The position numbers were made by a program, and so were the translations under genes. From NCBI GenBank assembly GCA_023426125.1, contig JAFABI010000041.1:1-64000 (forward strand): DNA of 64,000 nucleotides, read 5' to 3'. The DNA comes from Bacillota bacterium. Lineage in GTDB: Bacteria > Bacillota > Clostridia > Acetivibrionales > DTU013. Of the stretch, positions 32,847-42,078 are shown one piece after another; position 1 is the first letter of the stretch, and each line of letters opens with the position of its first letter. The notes under the pieces were generated by a model. That model was given only the letters and a program-made list of their open reading frames with translations. It did not search any database and had not been told where the DNA came from.

Positions 32847-34496
32847 ATGAAAAAATTAGTAAAAACAATATTCCTGCTGTTGGTATTGGCCTTGATTTCC
32901 GGTACTGCCCTGGCAGGGTGCTCGAATGCCGGCGAAGACGCAAGCAACCAGGTTGGTTCCGCAGACGCAAATACTTCATCTGCAGCTTCCGCACAAACGG
33001 AGGCGGTGGAGGAAACCGTGGACCTTAGCATAATCATGAGCGATTCGGGAGTGACCATGCCGTCCGGATTTGATCCTAACGACAACCCGTATATCAATAT
33101 TGTCAAAAAATATGCAAACGTCAATCTTAAGGTGGAGATGCCGCCCTATGCCGACTTTCAGACAAGGCTGCAGTTGGTGCTTGCTTCAGGGAATAGGCCC
33201 GACGTCATCCATACAACGGGAACCTGGGCCGGTACGCCTACCTATAACGCCGCGCAGGAGGGTGCGTTCATTGACCTGAGATCCTACTATGACAACTCAC
33301 CGGTGGTGCAAAAATACATCACCGGAGAAATGATGGCCTATGCCGCAAAGGGATTTGACAAGAGCTTTTATATCCCCGGTTCGAATGTCACTACGCCCAA
33401 AGGCAGAGGCTCGCTTGCAAGGTATGACCTCCTTGTGAAATACAACAACGGCGTCTGGCCGGGTTCCACCGATGAATGGATTGCCTTCGCCCGCGAGGTA
33501 AAGAAAAATATTCCGGAGGCGCTGATATTTACCGGCAGAACCTCGGGCAGCACCTTGTTCGGGTTCGGTTCGGACGCATTTTTCGCCTGGCAGGGCGTTG
33601 CTCCGGTCACCGGTTATCAGGTCAGGGATCAGAAAATTGTAAATGTTTTTACGCTTCCCGAGTACAGGGAAGCCGTACAGCTTTATGCCAACCTCTTTAA
33701 GGAAGGACTATTGGACCAGGAATTTTCCAGTTCCGATCCGGCCAGGTACAACAAGGCCGTTACCACCCAGAATGTCATTCTTGCCGCCAACACTCCCGAC
33801 CAGTATGCTCCTGCCGCTCCGGGGGGAATCGAATGGGTATTCGCACCCGATCTGAAAACCTACCCGGCTTCCTTGAAGGACAAGAAATACACTTATGGAT
33901 TCAGCGGGGGGGATGTGACAGGCCATGGAATGTACATATCAACCTCGTGCAAGAATCCTGACAGAGCATGGAAGGTAATCGAGGGATTTTTCAGCGATGA
34001 GCTTTTTGAAGAGATCAACTGGGGAAAAGAGGGCGAGGAATATGTTATCAACAACGAGGGCAAGAGGATTGTGGACTCTACCAAGCTAAATTCTGCCGAT
34101 CGGCGGCCGGGTATTGCATATGCGTGTATGATGGGCTTCTCAAGCGGTCTGGAGGCAAAAAAAGCAGTTCAGCTGCAGATTTCAGGCACGGATGTTTTCA
34201 ACCGGTATTACGACAGTGTGAAGACGATATCGGATCACGCCGGCGAGGTTGGCGTGCAGCTCTGGAGCGGATATACGCCCATAGACGATGTGCAGAAAAA
34301 ACGCGGGGATGCCGACGCGTTTATGTCCGAGGCCACTGCAAAAGCCATCATGGGTCAAATTACAATGGAGGAATTCGATAAAAGAGTACAGGAGTGGAAG
34401 GAAAAATACGGGTTTATCTGTGATGCAGTAACCCAACAGCTCATGGGAAACAAGGACAAAATCCGCGAGATGGGCGTAAAGTGCATCGATTGGTAG
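32847..34496 (+). CDS. Lpl-type extracellular sugar-binding lipoprotein
   Basis: A 549-residue lipoprotein; signal peptide with hydrophobic core and lipobox ALAGC (Cys about residue 25), then a Ser/Ala linker. The mature protein is a large family 1-type solute-binding protein like LplA/YtcQ, with ELPPYADFQT-type (here EMPPYADFQTRLQLVLASG) and SGNRPDVI patterns near the N-terminal lobe. It is the receptor for the two permeases that follow. The start ATG 32847 has AAAGGAG with 9-base spacing; a GTG two codons earlier is too close. The ligand is likely an oligosaccharide; its identity cannot be read from sequence. Confidence 0.88.
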   Translation: MKKLVKTIFLLLVLALISGTALAGCSNAGEDASNQVGSADANTSSAASAQTEAVEETVDLSIIMSDSGVTMPSGFDPNDNPYINIVKKYANVNLKVEMPPYADFQTRLQLVLASGNRPDVIHTTGTWAGTPTYNAAQEGAFIDLRSYYDNSPVVQKYITGEMMAYAAKGFDKSFYIPGSNVTTPKGRGSLARYDLLVKYNNGVWPGSTDEWIAFAREVKKNIPEALIFTGRTSGSTLFGFGSDAFFAWQGVAPVTGYQVRDQKIVNVFTLPEYREAVQLYANLFKEGLLDQEFSSSDPARYNKAVTTQNVILAANTPDQYAPAAPGGIEWVFAPDLKTYPASLKDKKYTYGFSGGDVTGHGMYISTSCKNPDRAWKVIEGFFSDELFEEINWGKEGEEYVINNEGKRIVDSTKLNSADRRPGIAYACMMGFSSGLEAKKAVQLQISGTDVFNRYYDSVKTISDHAGEVGVQLWSGYTPIDDVQKKRGDADAFMSEATAKAIMGQITMEEFDKRVQEWKEKYGFICDAVTQQLMGNKDKIREMGVKCIDW

Positions 34497-34510
34497 TTTA
34501 AAGCAACAAA

Positions 34511-34554
34511 GGTTGCAGGAGATGCGGGTGGTTTATTTTGCAGATCCTGCAACC
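34511..34554 (+). promoter_or_regulatory. Intercistronic hairpin after the binding-protein gene
   Basis: GGTTGCAGGA at 34511-34520 pairs perfectly with TCCTGCAACC at 34545-34554 around a 24-base loop. No T-run follows. As at 8968-9001 it probably stabilises the binding-protein mRNA relative to the permeases. Confidence 0.55.
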
Positions 34555-34584
34555 CATTCATAAAAAATAAAGGAGCTGGAGCAT

Positions 34585-35538
34585 ATGGATGCGGCTGCAG
34601 AAAGGACACTGGTCAGCCCCAAAATCCCAAAACCCAAAAAAAGTAAAATAACCCGGAGGACAATGAAATTATATGTCATGGTTTTGCCGGTCACCGTATT
34701 GATGTTTCTGTTTCATTACCTTCCCATCTATGGCATCGTCATCGCTTTTCAGGATTATTCCCCCTTTGCGGGTGTTTTTAAAAGCACATGGGTAGGTTTG
34801 AAGCATTTTACCTATTTTCTTACCGACGACTCCTTCTGGCGCGTATTCAAAAACACGGTGATACTCAGCTGCTATGATATCATTTTCGGATTTCCCGCGC
34901 CCCTTGTCTTTGCGCTCCTCGTCAACGAGGTCATGCGCCTCCGGTTCAAAAAGGTGATACAGACGATCTCGTACCTGCCCCATTTCCTGTCATGGGTGGT
35001 GGTGGCCGGAGTGTTCGGCCAGATACTTTCGCCCAACGGGGGCGTTGTCAATATTATTCTTCATAATGCCTTTAATATCGATCCCATCTACTTCCTCAGC
35101 AAGTCCGAATGGTTCAGGTCTACGGTGGTATTGATCGAGATATGGAAAGGCGTCGGTTGGGGTGCGATCCTTTACTTTTCAATCATGGCCGGAATCGACC
35201 CGACACAATACGAGGCGGTGATCATCGACGGGGGAGGCAAGATAAAGCAGGCCTTACACGTCACGCTGCCGGCGCTTGTACCGGTGATCGTGATCAACCT
35301 GGTATTCCGTCTGTCATCCATATTTTCCGTAGGCTTTGAGAGGATTTTCCTTCTCCAGACCCCCCTGGTTTACGATGTATCGGATGTTATAAGTACCTAC
35401 ATATACCGAATGGGGCTATCCGGCGGCCAATTCAGCGCCACGGCTGCAATCGGTCTGGCCCAGAGCCTTCTGGGATTTATCCTGCTTACCGTGGCCAACA
35501 AGGTTTCAAAGATCATTACGGGCTACGGGATATACTGA
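34585..35538 (+). CDS. ABC permease, LplB/YteP type
   Basis: A 317-residue inner-membrane protein with six predicted helices (first at about residues 31-52, VMVLPVTVLMFLFHYLPIYG). The EAA-type loop is YEAVIIDGGGKIKQALHVTLPAL. The GIVIAFQDYSPFAG segment is typical of the LplB branch of polysaccharide permeases. The start is ATG behind AAGGAG. It forms the transmembrane pore with the next gene. No ATPase gene is in the operon; a shared MsmX-type ATPase is expected elsewhere. Confidence 0.9.
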   Translation: MDAAAERTLVSPKIPKPKKSKITRRTMKLYVMVLPVTVLMFLFHYLPIYGIVIAFQDYSPFAGVFKSTWVGLKHFTYFLTDDSFWRVFKNTVILSCYDIIFGFPAPLVFALLVNEVMRLRFKKVIQTISYLPHFLSWVVVAGVFGQILSPNGGVVNIILHNAFNIDPIYFLSKSEWFRSTVVLIEIWKGVGWGAILYFSIMAGIDPTQYEAVIIDGGGKIKQALHVTLPALVPVIVINLVFRLSSIFSVGFERIFLLQTPLVYDVSDVISTYIYRMGLSGGQFSATAAIGLAQSLLGFILLTVANKVSKIITGYGIY

Positions 35539-35556
35539 TGTTAGGGGGACTTTTCG

Positions 35557-36447
35557 ATGTTTGTTTATAGAAAGACGCCGTCCAGATGGCTGTTTGAGAT
35601 TGCCAATTATTTCTTTCTGACCTTTTTGTCGGTGACCATTATATTGCCTTTTGTCAATGTAATTGCCGTATCCTTAAGCAGCAAGTATGCCATCGAACAC
35701 TTTCTGGTGACGTTTTATCCCGTAGGGTTCAATTTGGAGGCCTACCGGGAGATCATGGGGAACCTGCACTTCTGGAGGACCACGCTCAATACCATTGTCC
35801 TATCCGTCATCAACACGGTCCTTACGCTGGGGATTTCGCTGCTTACCGGCTATGCCCTGAACAGCAGGCACTTTGTAGGCAAAAAGCTCTTCAGCAATTA
35901 TTTGCTGGTACCTTCCTATTTCAGCGGGGGACTGATCCCATTCTACCTGGTGGTGAACGGGCTTGGCCTCAACGATAAATACCTGGCGCTGATTCTTCCC
36001 GTTATCGCGGCGACGGGCCAGATCATTATCATGAGGGCGGCAATAAGCCAGATGCCGCAGGAGCTCATGGACGCGGCCGAGGTTGACGGAGCCGGGGATG
36101 TGAAAATCATTCTGCATGTGGTGTTTCCCATCATCCTGCCGGTGGTCGCCGCTTTCGGAATATTTACAGTCATTTCCCATTGGAACGACTGGTTTAATTG
36201 CCTGTTGTTCATAAGAGATAGAAACAAGTGGACCCTGCAGTTCAAATTAAGAGAGATCATGACCTCCAACGAAATGGCGGACGATCTGTACAATCCTTTG
36301 AAATCCGGCGCCGGAAAGCAATTCATCCATCCGGACAACCTGAAAATGGCGGCGCTCATGACCACGGTGCTTCCGGTCATCGCCGTATATCCCGCGCTTC
36401 AGAAATACTGGATCAAAGGCATCATTATAGGCGCTGTAAAGGCCTGA
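35557..36447 (+). CDS. ABC permease, LplC/YtcP type
   Basis: A 296-residue permease with six helices. The family segment FNVIAVSLSSK appears here as FVNVIAVSLSSKYAIE. The EAA loop is MDAAEVDGAGDVKIILHVVFPIILP, and the C-terminal KGIIIGAVKA end is the usual close of this family. It begins 18 bases after the partner permease with GGGGG upstream. Third gene of the importer operon. Confidence 0.9.
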   Translation: MFVYRKTPSRWLFEIANYFFLTFLSVTIILPFVNVIAVSLSSKYAIEHFLVTFYPVGFNLEAYREIMGNLHFWRTTLNTIVLSVINTVLTLGISLLTGYALNSRHFVGKKLFSNYLLVPSYFSGGLIPFYLVVNGLGLNDKYLALILPVIAATGQIIIMRAAISQMPQELMDAAEVDGAGDVKIILHVVFPIILPVVAAFGIFTVISHWNDWFNCLLFIRDRNKWTLQFKLREIMTSNEMADDLYNPLKSGAGKQFIHPDNLKMAALMTTVLPVIAVYPALQKYWIKGIIIGAVKA

Positions 36448-36473
36448 AACCAACATGAAGGGAACGAGGACAT

Positions 36474-38210
36474 ATGGAATATAAGCATCTGGGCAGGCCC
36501 TGCAGAAATTTCTGCATCTTTGCGGCGTTGTTTGTCAATGATCCGCTGGACTCCAGGTTGAAGCTTGTGATGACAAGCTTTGTCGCGTACGGCACCGGTA
36601 CGGTAATTTTTGTAGATGTTTTGACCGGGGAAGGGGAGTCCATTGAGCTTCCGGGGGATGAGGGAGCCTGGGCCTTACTGGATTCGGGGGACGGAAGGCT
36701 GCTGATAGGGACGTGCGGAGGGTTCGGTTATCTCCACTGTCTTGACCTGCAATCACGCAAATGGTCCGTACCGCTGCGGGATGAAAAGGAAACCTATATC
36801 TGGAACCTTGCCATGGGTCCGGATGGAATGGTATATGGAGGTACTTATCCCGGCTGCAGGGTGTTGCGGTATGACCCGGCCGCCCATACTCTGGTGAATC
36901 TGGGGTGCGCTTCCGACGATGGGAATAATTTATACAGCCGGCGGGTCTTTGCGGGGATTCCGGGGAAAATACTGATCAATTGCGGCTATAGCAGGTCCCA
37001 CATTGCAGAGCTGGATATCAGCAGCGGGACCTTCAGGCCGGTATTTGAAAAGGGCTGGCAAATTGAGGAGATCACCCGTGAATACATAAGGATAAATACC
37101 GGAAAAGAATTTGTGTATTATGATCCTTTAAATTATACTGAACTGGAAAAAAGGGAATTTGGCAACGATACCCGAAATAAGCCCATAAAGGCAAAAATGC
37201 TGGCTTCTGCCGGGGAGGGAAGCATTGCAGGAGTGAGAGGGCAGGAGTACTTCTATAGTAAAAGCAGTCAGGCGGAGCCTGTGTTTAAAAGGATACCTAC
37301 CCAGCCCCCCGCCACCGGAATACTCACCCTGGCCATGGATTCCGGCGGCGGACTGTGGGGCTCCAGCGCACTGGGCCAGACCATATTCCGCTATGACGTT
37401 GCGGACGGCGAATACTGGAATTCCACAGACGTCTGCGATAGCGGGGGTGAAGTATACGGGATATGCTGTATTGGAGACAGGATTTTCATGAGCGCTTACT
37501 GCAATGGAGATCATATTGTCTATGCTCCGTCAAAACGCTGGGACAGGGCTGAAAATCGAAACCCCATGGTACTGGAGTCTCTGGCACCAAATCTCGTAAG
37601 ACCTTCCGCAAAAAGTACGGTCGGACCCGATGGCGCCTTCTGGACAGGGTGGATGGCGAAATACGGGACCTATGGCGGAGGACTGTCACGAGTGGATGCA
37701 GATACCCTCCGGCTAACTTCCTGGTACGATCCCATTCCGGGACAGGCGCTGGGTGCCATTGCCGCGGATACTCACTACGTCTATTTCACGACTTACGGAT
37801 ATGCCAACGGTCTGGAAACAAAAGTGGAGCCCTTTAATCTTGGCATCTGGGAGCCGGGGAAAGGACTGGTAAAGAAAATAGAGTTTCCCCGGGGGAAAGT
37901 CCCTCGTTCTCTTTGTATTTCCGGACGGAATCTGCTGGTGGCCGGCGGCAGCGAAGCAAGGCTGTTTGACCGTTCGACGCTGGAGGCCGTTGGGAGCCTT
38001 CAGCTTTCCGGAGACTGCGCCTATGCGGCTTCCGTCGATGAAGAAAATGTCGTGCTGTTTTTGCAGAAGGAAGCCGTTCTCATAAACTCTCAAAATAACG
38101 CCGTGAAAGGCACACTGGACCTTCCCGGCAGAGTGAATACCGCCGTTTCCGACGGACATGGAACGCTTTGTTTTGCTGCAGGCAGTGACCTATACGCGCT
38201 CAAGCTGTGA
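36474..38210 (+). CDS. Predicted beta-propeller protein of unknown function
   Basis: A 578-residue protein with no signal peptide or membrane helix, so probably cytosolic. Repeated units of about 45-55 residues share a pattern of Gly-rich turns and strands ending in Tyr/Phe-Asp (LLIGTCGGFGYLHCLD, VYGGTYPGCRVLRYDP, GLWGSSALGQTIFRYDV). This is the look of an SMP-30/NHL or PQQ-like propeller. It is the fourth gene of the importer operon, 26 bases after the permease, and could bind or process the imported compound. No catalytic motif of known lyases or hydrolases is evident. Its 3' end overlaps the convergent response-regulator gene by 21 bases. Confidence 0.7.
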   Translation: MEYKHLGRPCRNFCIFAALFVNDPLDSRLKLVMTSFVAYGTGTVIFVDVLTGEGESIELPGDEGAWALLDSGDGRLLIGTCGGFGYLHCLDLQSRKWSVPLRDEKETYIWNLAMGPDGMVYGGTYPGCRVLRYDPAAHTLVNLGCASDDGNNLYSRRVFAGIPGKILINCGYSRSHIAELDISSGTFRPVFEKGWQIEEITREYIRINTGKEFVYYDPLNYTELEKREFGNDTRNKPIKAKMLASAGEGSIAGVRGQEYFYSKSSQAEPVFKRIPTQPPATGILTLAMDSGGGLWGSSALGQTIFRYDVADGEYWNSTDVCDSGGEVYGICCIGDRIFMSAYCNGDHIVYAPSKRWDRAENRNPMVLESLAPNLVRPSAKSTVGPDGAFWTGWMAKYGTYGGGLSRVDADTLRLTSWYDPIPGQALGAIAADTHYVYFTTYGYANGLETKVEPFNLGIWEPGKGLVKKIEFPRGKVPRSLCISGRNLLVAGGSEARLFDRSTLEAVGSLQLSGDCAYAASVDEENVVLFLQKEAVLINSQNNAVKGTLDLPGRVNTAVSDGHGTLCFAAGSDLYALKL

Positions 38211-39800
38211 GCCGTCATGCTGGAAACACTGCGGGGCAAGGCTTGCTTCTTTACCCGCAGTCCGGTTCTCACAATCCTTGATGAATTCGCTCGGAGTCAT
38301 TCCCACATCGGCTTTGAATTTGTTGTAAAAATAATCGGTGCTTTTGTATCCCACCATACCGGAAACTTCATAGACTTTCAGCCTTTTATCCAGCAGAAGC
38401 TTTTTTGCCATCTCGTTGCGCACCTTTGCAAGATAATTATTGAAGGACATTCCGGTTCTTGTAAAAAAGATCTGGCCCAGGTAAGCGCTGTTGTATCCGA
38501 ACATTTCCGCAAGTGTCCGGAGTCTTAATTCCTTGCTGTAATTTTTTTCAATATAGGAACAGACTTTTTTTACGATGTTTTCCTGTGTAAAATTGCATAC
38601 CATCCTGGCAACCTTTATAAATTCGCCGGCCATATAGAGCGCAATATCCTGTAAGCAATCAATGCTATAAACGGTTCCGATGATCTCACATTCCTCAAGC
38701 ATCCCTTCGGAAACTGTTTTATATTGAATTGAGAGCATCTCTTTTATTTTGAGGTATGTGCTGATAAAAACAGTATGTATTTTTTCCGGTTTTACGTTAT
38801 TACCGACACAGTCCTGTTCAAGCTCCCTGACTGCTGTATGAATAGCTGTTTCGTTGCCGATTTCTATATATTTATAAATGTTTTTACTGTGGGATGCAAA
38901 ATTGATTTTTCTGAGGTCTCCATCATTTATCAATGTATTTTCAACATCTTCCCAGAAAACAATATCAATTTTTTGTCCGAAAAAGAAACGCCTGTCAATA
39001 ATCTTTTTCGCGTCCTTATAGGAATCGGATATTCCGTCAAGGGAATAGATCTCCCTTCCAACGGCGGTAAACGGGTTGCTGACGCTCCGGACGGGTGCGT
39101 TTTTACCGGTTTGCATCAGAAGTCCGGATACTTTGGCCGTATTTTTGCTTTTTACAAGAAGGATGACATAGCTATCCATAAAGGTAACGGTTACATCCTT
39201 TTCCGCTTTTACAATTTCCCTGATGCTGTTAAGATTGCGATGATCATGAAGCAGTCCTTCGATAACAGCGATTCTAAAGGTATCGCTCCTTTGATCCATA
39301 CCCTCCGATAAAATCTTTGCTTCATTGCCGGAAACCGGCAGAATACCGCAGATCATATCAGAAAGCAATTTTTCCTTTAGCTTGTCAGCATCCGCATAAA
39401 ACTTATCCGTCTTTACCTGCATGGATAGATCCAATTTTTCCTTTAAAAGCATCAGTTCTTCGATGAGAATATCTTCATCGATAGGCTTCAGTAAAAAGCC
39501 ATCCACACCTACCCGTATGGCATGCTGTGCATATTGAAATTCGGAGTACCCGGTCAGGATCAGGGCTTTTCCTTTGTAGCCCTTTTCATGTGCCTGGCGC
39601 ACCATTTCTATTCCGTCAATGTTTGGCATTTTGATGTCAACCACAGCAATATCCGGGCCAAGGCATAGAAGCTTATTTAAGCCGTCCCTCCCGTCCGAGG
39701 CCTCTCCGCAAACGGAAAAACCGTATTCCTCCCAATTGATGAGTGTCCTCAAGCCTTGCCTTACAATAGGTTCATCGTCCACCAACAACACTTTATACAT
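38190..39800 (-). CDS. YesN-like response regulator with AraC domain
   Basis: A 536-residue protein. Receiver domain residues 1-120: acidic DDE at 8-10, phospho-acceptor Asp55 (VVDIKMPN), LLKPID. C-terminal AraC double helix-turn-helix at about 415-515 (LAEMFGYNSAYLGQIFFTRTG and VSGMVGYKSTDYFYNKFKA). Its start overlaps the end of the upstream kinase gene by 8 bases, an intact two-component operon. It is divergent from the second Lpl-type importer (42079 onward) and probably controls it. The 3' end overlaps the propeller gene by 21 bases on the opposite strand. Confidence 0.92.
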   Translation of the reverse strand: MYKVLLVDDEPIVRQGLRTLINWEEYGFSVCGEASDGRDGLNKLLCLGPDIAVVDIKMPNIDGIEMVRQAHEKGYKGKALILTGYSEFQYAQHAIRVGVDGFLLKPIDEDILIEELMLLKEKLDLSMQVKTDKFYADADKLKEKLLSDMICGILPVSGNEAKILSEGMDQRSDTFRIAVIEGLLHDHRNLNSIREIVKAEKDVTVTFMDSYVILLVKSKNTAKVSGLLMQTGKNAPVRSVSNPFTAVGREIYSLDGISDSYKDAKKIIDRRFFFGQKIDIVFWEDVENTLINDGDLRKINFASHSKNIYKYIEIGNETAIHTAVRELEQDCVGNNVKPEKIHTVFISTYLKIKEMLSIQYKTVSEGMLEECEIIGTVYSIDCLQDIALYMAGEFIKVARMVCNFTQENIVKKVCSYIEKNYSKELRLRTLAEMFGYNSAYLGQIFFTRTGMSFNNYLAKVRNEMAKKLLLDKRLKVYEVSGMVGYKSTDYFYNKFKADVGMTPSEFIKDCENRTAGKEASLAPQCFQHDGSQLERV

Positions 39801-41601
39801 TAGAAATCACCCTCCCTGCAAGAGGCAAGTACATGGTAACATTTGTACCCTCCCTCATAACACTGGTAATGGTAAGACCGTATTGCGCTCCGTAGAAGAT
39901 TTTTATGCGCTGGTTTACATTACACAGACCTATGCTTTTTCCCGTATAAAAAATTTCCTCATCTATTTTCGTCTTCAGAGCAGCAAGCACCTCATCCTCA
40001 AGCCCTGCGCCGTTGTCTTCAACAGAAATGGCGAGTCTTTCACCGTCCTTATACAGCGAAATATTGATATTCCCGCCTTGCTCCTGGTTTTCAAGGCCAT
40101 GGATGAATGCGTTTTCTACGATGGGCTGCAAAAGGAGCGGTAATATGAAATATTGCGCCGGGTTAATATCGTACTCTACGGTGATGCGGTACTGGATCTT
40201 TTCGCCAAAACGGAATTTCTGTATTTCAAGATAGCTTTTTACCTGATCAAGCTCCGAGGCAAGAGAAATACATGCGTTGGTAATCTCCAGGATATGGCGC
40301 ATGGAATTGCCCAGGATCTTGATTGCCTGCGCCACTTCCCTGTCACCGTTGACATTGGCTTTCATGCGGATGGTTTCCAGGGTGTTGAAAAGGAAATGAG
40401 GGTTGATCTGGCTGGAGAGCAGCTTCAGTTCAATTTCCTTTTGCCTTGACACCAGCTTTTCCTTTTGGAGCTTTTCTTCATAGATTTCACGCAGCAGTTT
40501 TTGAATTCCTTCAATCATTTTGGCAATGCCCTGATGGAGCTCGCCGATTTCGTCCCTCCCGTTGAAATCTGTGCTTATGTTAAAATCACCGGTAACCGCC
40601 TTCTGCATTTCCTTGTGAATAAATTGGATACGCCGGCTGAAGCTTTTTGAGAACAGGGAGATAATGGCAACGGTTGGGATAAGGAACAGGGCCGTAATCA
40701 ACAAACCTCGCAAAAGCATGGTAAAGGATTCGCTCTTTATATCGTTGACAGGCGTAATGGTAACGACTTGAATGCGCGATTCCGCACGCTCCGGTTGAAA
40801 AGAATTCAGATGGAGGATGGACCTGTTTCCGTTATAATCGATAAACAGCGGTCTGTCCTGCCCATCAAGCGGGGCATTGATACCGAGAACAGCATAGTCG
40901 TCTCCGATTTCCCTCCTTCTTGAAGAAAACAGGATGTTTTCATGCCCTTCAAGGATGAAGGCTTTCGAATCTTCATCATATGCCAGGCTGTTTAGGTAGC
41001 TGTTGCTTATATTAATGGCAAGAACAAAAAAAGCTCTGCTCTGGTTTATATTGATTTTGCGGACGAGACTCATGTTGTAATATTTTGTAAAATTGTCGGG
41101 GACACATTTCCAGAGTATTTCTCCATGGCTGTTTGCCGCATCGCTGTACCAGTCGAGCTTTTTTATTTCATCCGTGACCTTCGTAAAATGTCCGCTGTTA
41201 AGCATCGTTATGTTATCCGTATAGATCATGATGGAGTCAATCTGCGGATAATATTTTATAAAATCGTCGAGAGTCTCATAATTCTTATAGGTGGAAATAA
41301 TCTGGCTGAAGCTGGTATATTGGTTCTGCACCAATATTTTCAGCTCATTGTCATAATAGATTTTATCCGAGATGTTGGTCAAGAGATAAAGCAACTCGTC
41401 CAGCCTGTCACTGATGCGCGCATTGTTGGTGGAGGATTGGCTTATTGCACTTTCAAGCACGGCATTATACATGTTTGTGGCCAGGTATGAACCGAAAAAC
41501 AGGATTGGTGTAATTACTGAAATGAAGTAAATAGCGACAAGCTTTTTCATTATTTTCATATCTCTAAAACTGCAAAGGATCCGTTCAGCAAATTTCACCA
41601 T
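39793..41601 (-). CDS. YesM-like sensor histidine kinase
   Basis: A 602-residue kinase. The start ATG 41601 is preferred over an in-frame upstream start because GCGGAG precedes it and the longer form adds a basic non-homologous tail. Helix 1 lies at about residues 17-40, a Cache-type extracytoplasmic sensor follows, and helix 2 is near residue 300, followed by a HAMP domain. The His_kinase box is SSQINPHFLFNTLETI (His402). The HATPase includes LLLQPIVENAFIHGLE and DNGAGLED. It is the complete counterpart of the deleted kinase at 6136-6977. Confidence 0.92.
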   Translation of the reverse strand: MVKFAERILCSFRDMKIMKKLVAIYFISVITPILFFGSYLATNMYNAVLESAISQSSTNNARISDRLDELLYLLTNISDKIYYDNELKILVQNQYTSFSQIISTYKNYETLDDFIKYYPQIDSIMIYTDNITMLNSGHFTKVTDEIKKLDWYSDAANSHGEILWKCVPDNFTKYYNMSLVRKININQSRAFFVLAINISNSYLNSLAYDEDSKAFILEGHENILFSSRRREIGDDYAVLGINAPLDGQDRPLFIDYNGNRSILHLNSFQPERAESRIQVVTITPVNDIKSESFTMLLRGLLITALFLIPTVAIISLFSKSFSRRIQFIHKEMQKAVTGDFNISTDFNGRDEIGELHQGIAKMIEGIQKLLREIYEEKLQKEKLVSRQKEIELKLLSSQINPHFLFNTLETIRMKANVNGDREVAQAIKILGNSMRHILEITNACISLASELDQVKSYLEIQKFRFGEKIQYRITVEYDINPAQYFILPLLLQPIVENAFIHGLENQEQGGNINISLYKDGERLAISVEDNGAGLEDEVLAALKTKIDEEIFYTGKSIGLCNVNQRIKIFYGAQYGLTITSVMREGTNVTMYLPLAGRVISNV

Positions 41602-42078
41602 AAAATTCTCCGCTTTCATTTGAGGACTCGTTAAAATATAACTTCCGATAATCTTTTTCGGGGAACTACGCCTGGCAGGCTGCATAGGAGCAGTAAACTT
41701 TAGCTTGCGGCCAGTCCGCTCCATCCTCCAAAAAAGAATCGGAATTAATGTTTTAGCCGATCCTTAGATAAGATGATTTAAGATCCCATTACCCTCTCAT
41801 TCCATTTTAGTATTGTTTTGCCAACAAGTAAATATATATTTTTTTATGTCTTGGATGGTAAAAAGTATAGACTCCCGGAGGGGGAATTCCATAATCTAAA
41901 ATTTTTAGCACTAAAAATCTATATTTTACAATATATACAAAAAAATAAATTTAATTTAAAATAAGGTTGTAAGGTTGCAGATTTTTTATGCTGTATACAA
42001 AAAAAGGGAAGATAAAAAGCTATAGGATTTCTGTAAAGTCTTATAATCGTATTGACCCAACGAAGAGGGAGACGGCAA
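41602..42078. other. Divergent promoter region of the second importer
   Basis: An A/T-rich region of about 480 bases between the kinase (minus) and the second permease operon (plus). The clearest element is the palindrome ATTTTTAGCACTAAAAAT at 41901-41918 (8-bp arms). No gene is seen. The response regulator of the pair is a natural candidate to bind here. Confidence 0.5.
41901..41918. promoter_or_regulatory. Palindrome, candidate operator of the second importer
   Basis: ATTTTTAG-CA-CTAAAAAT, perfect 8-bp arms, lies about 160 bases before the permease start. AraC-type regulators usually bind direct repeats, so a palindrome could instead belong to a dimeric repressor. Confidence 0.35.
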
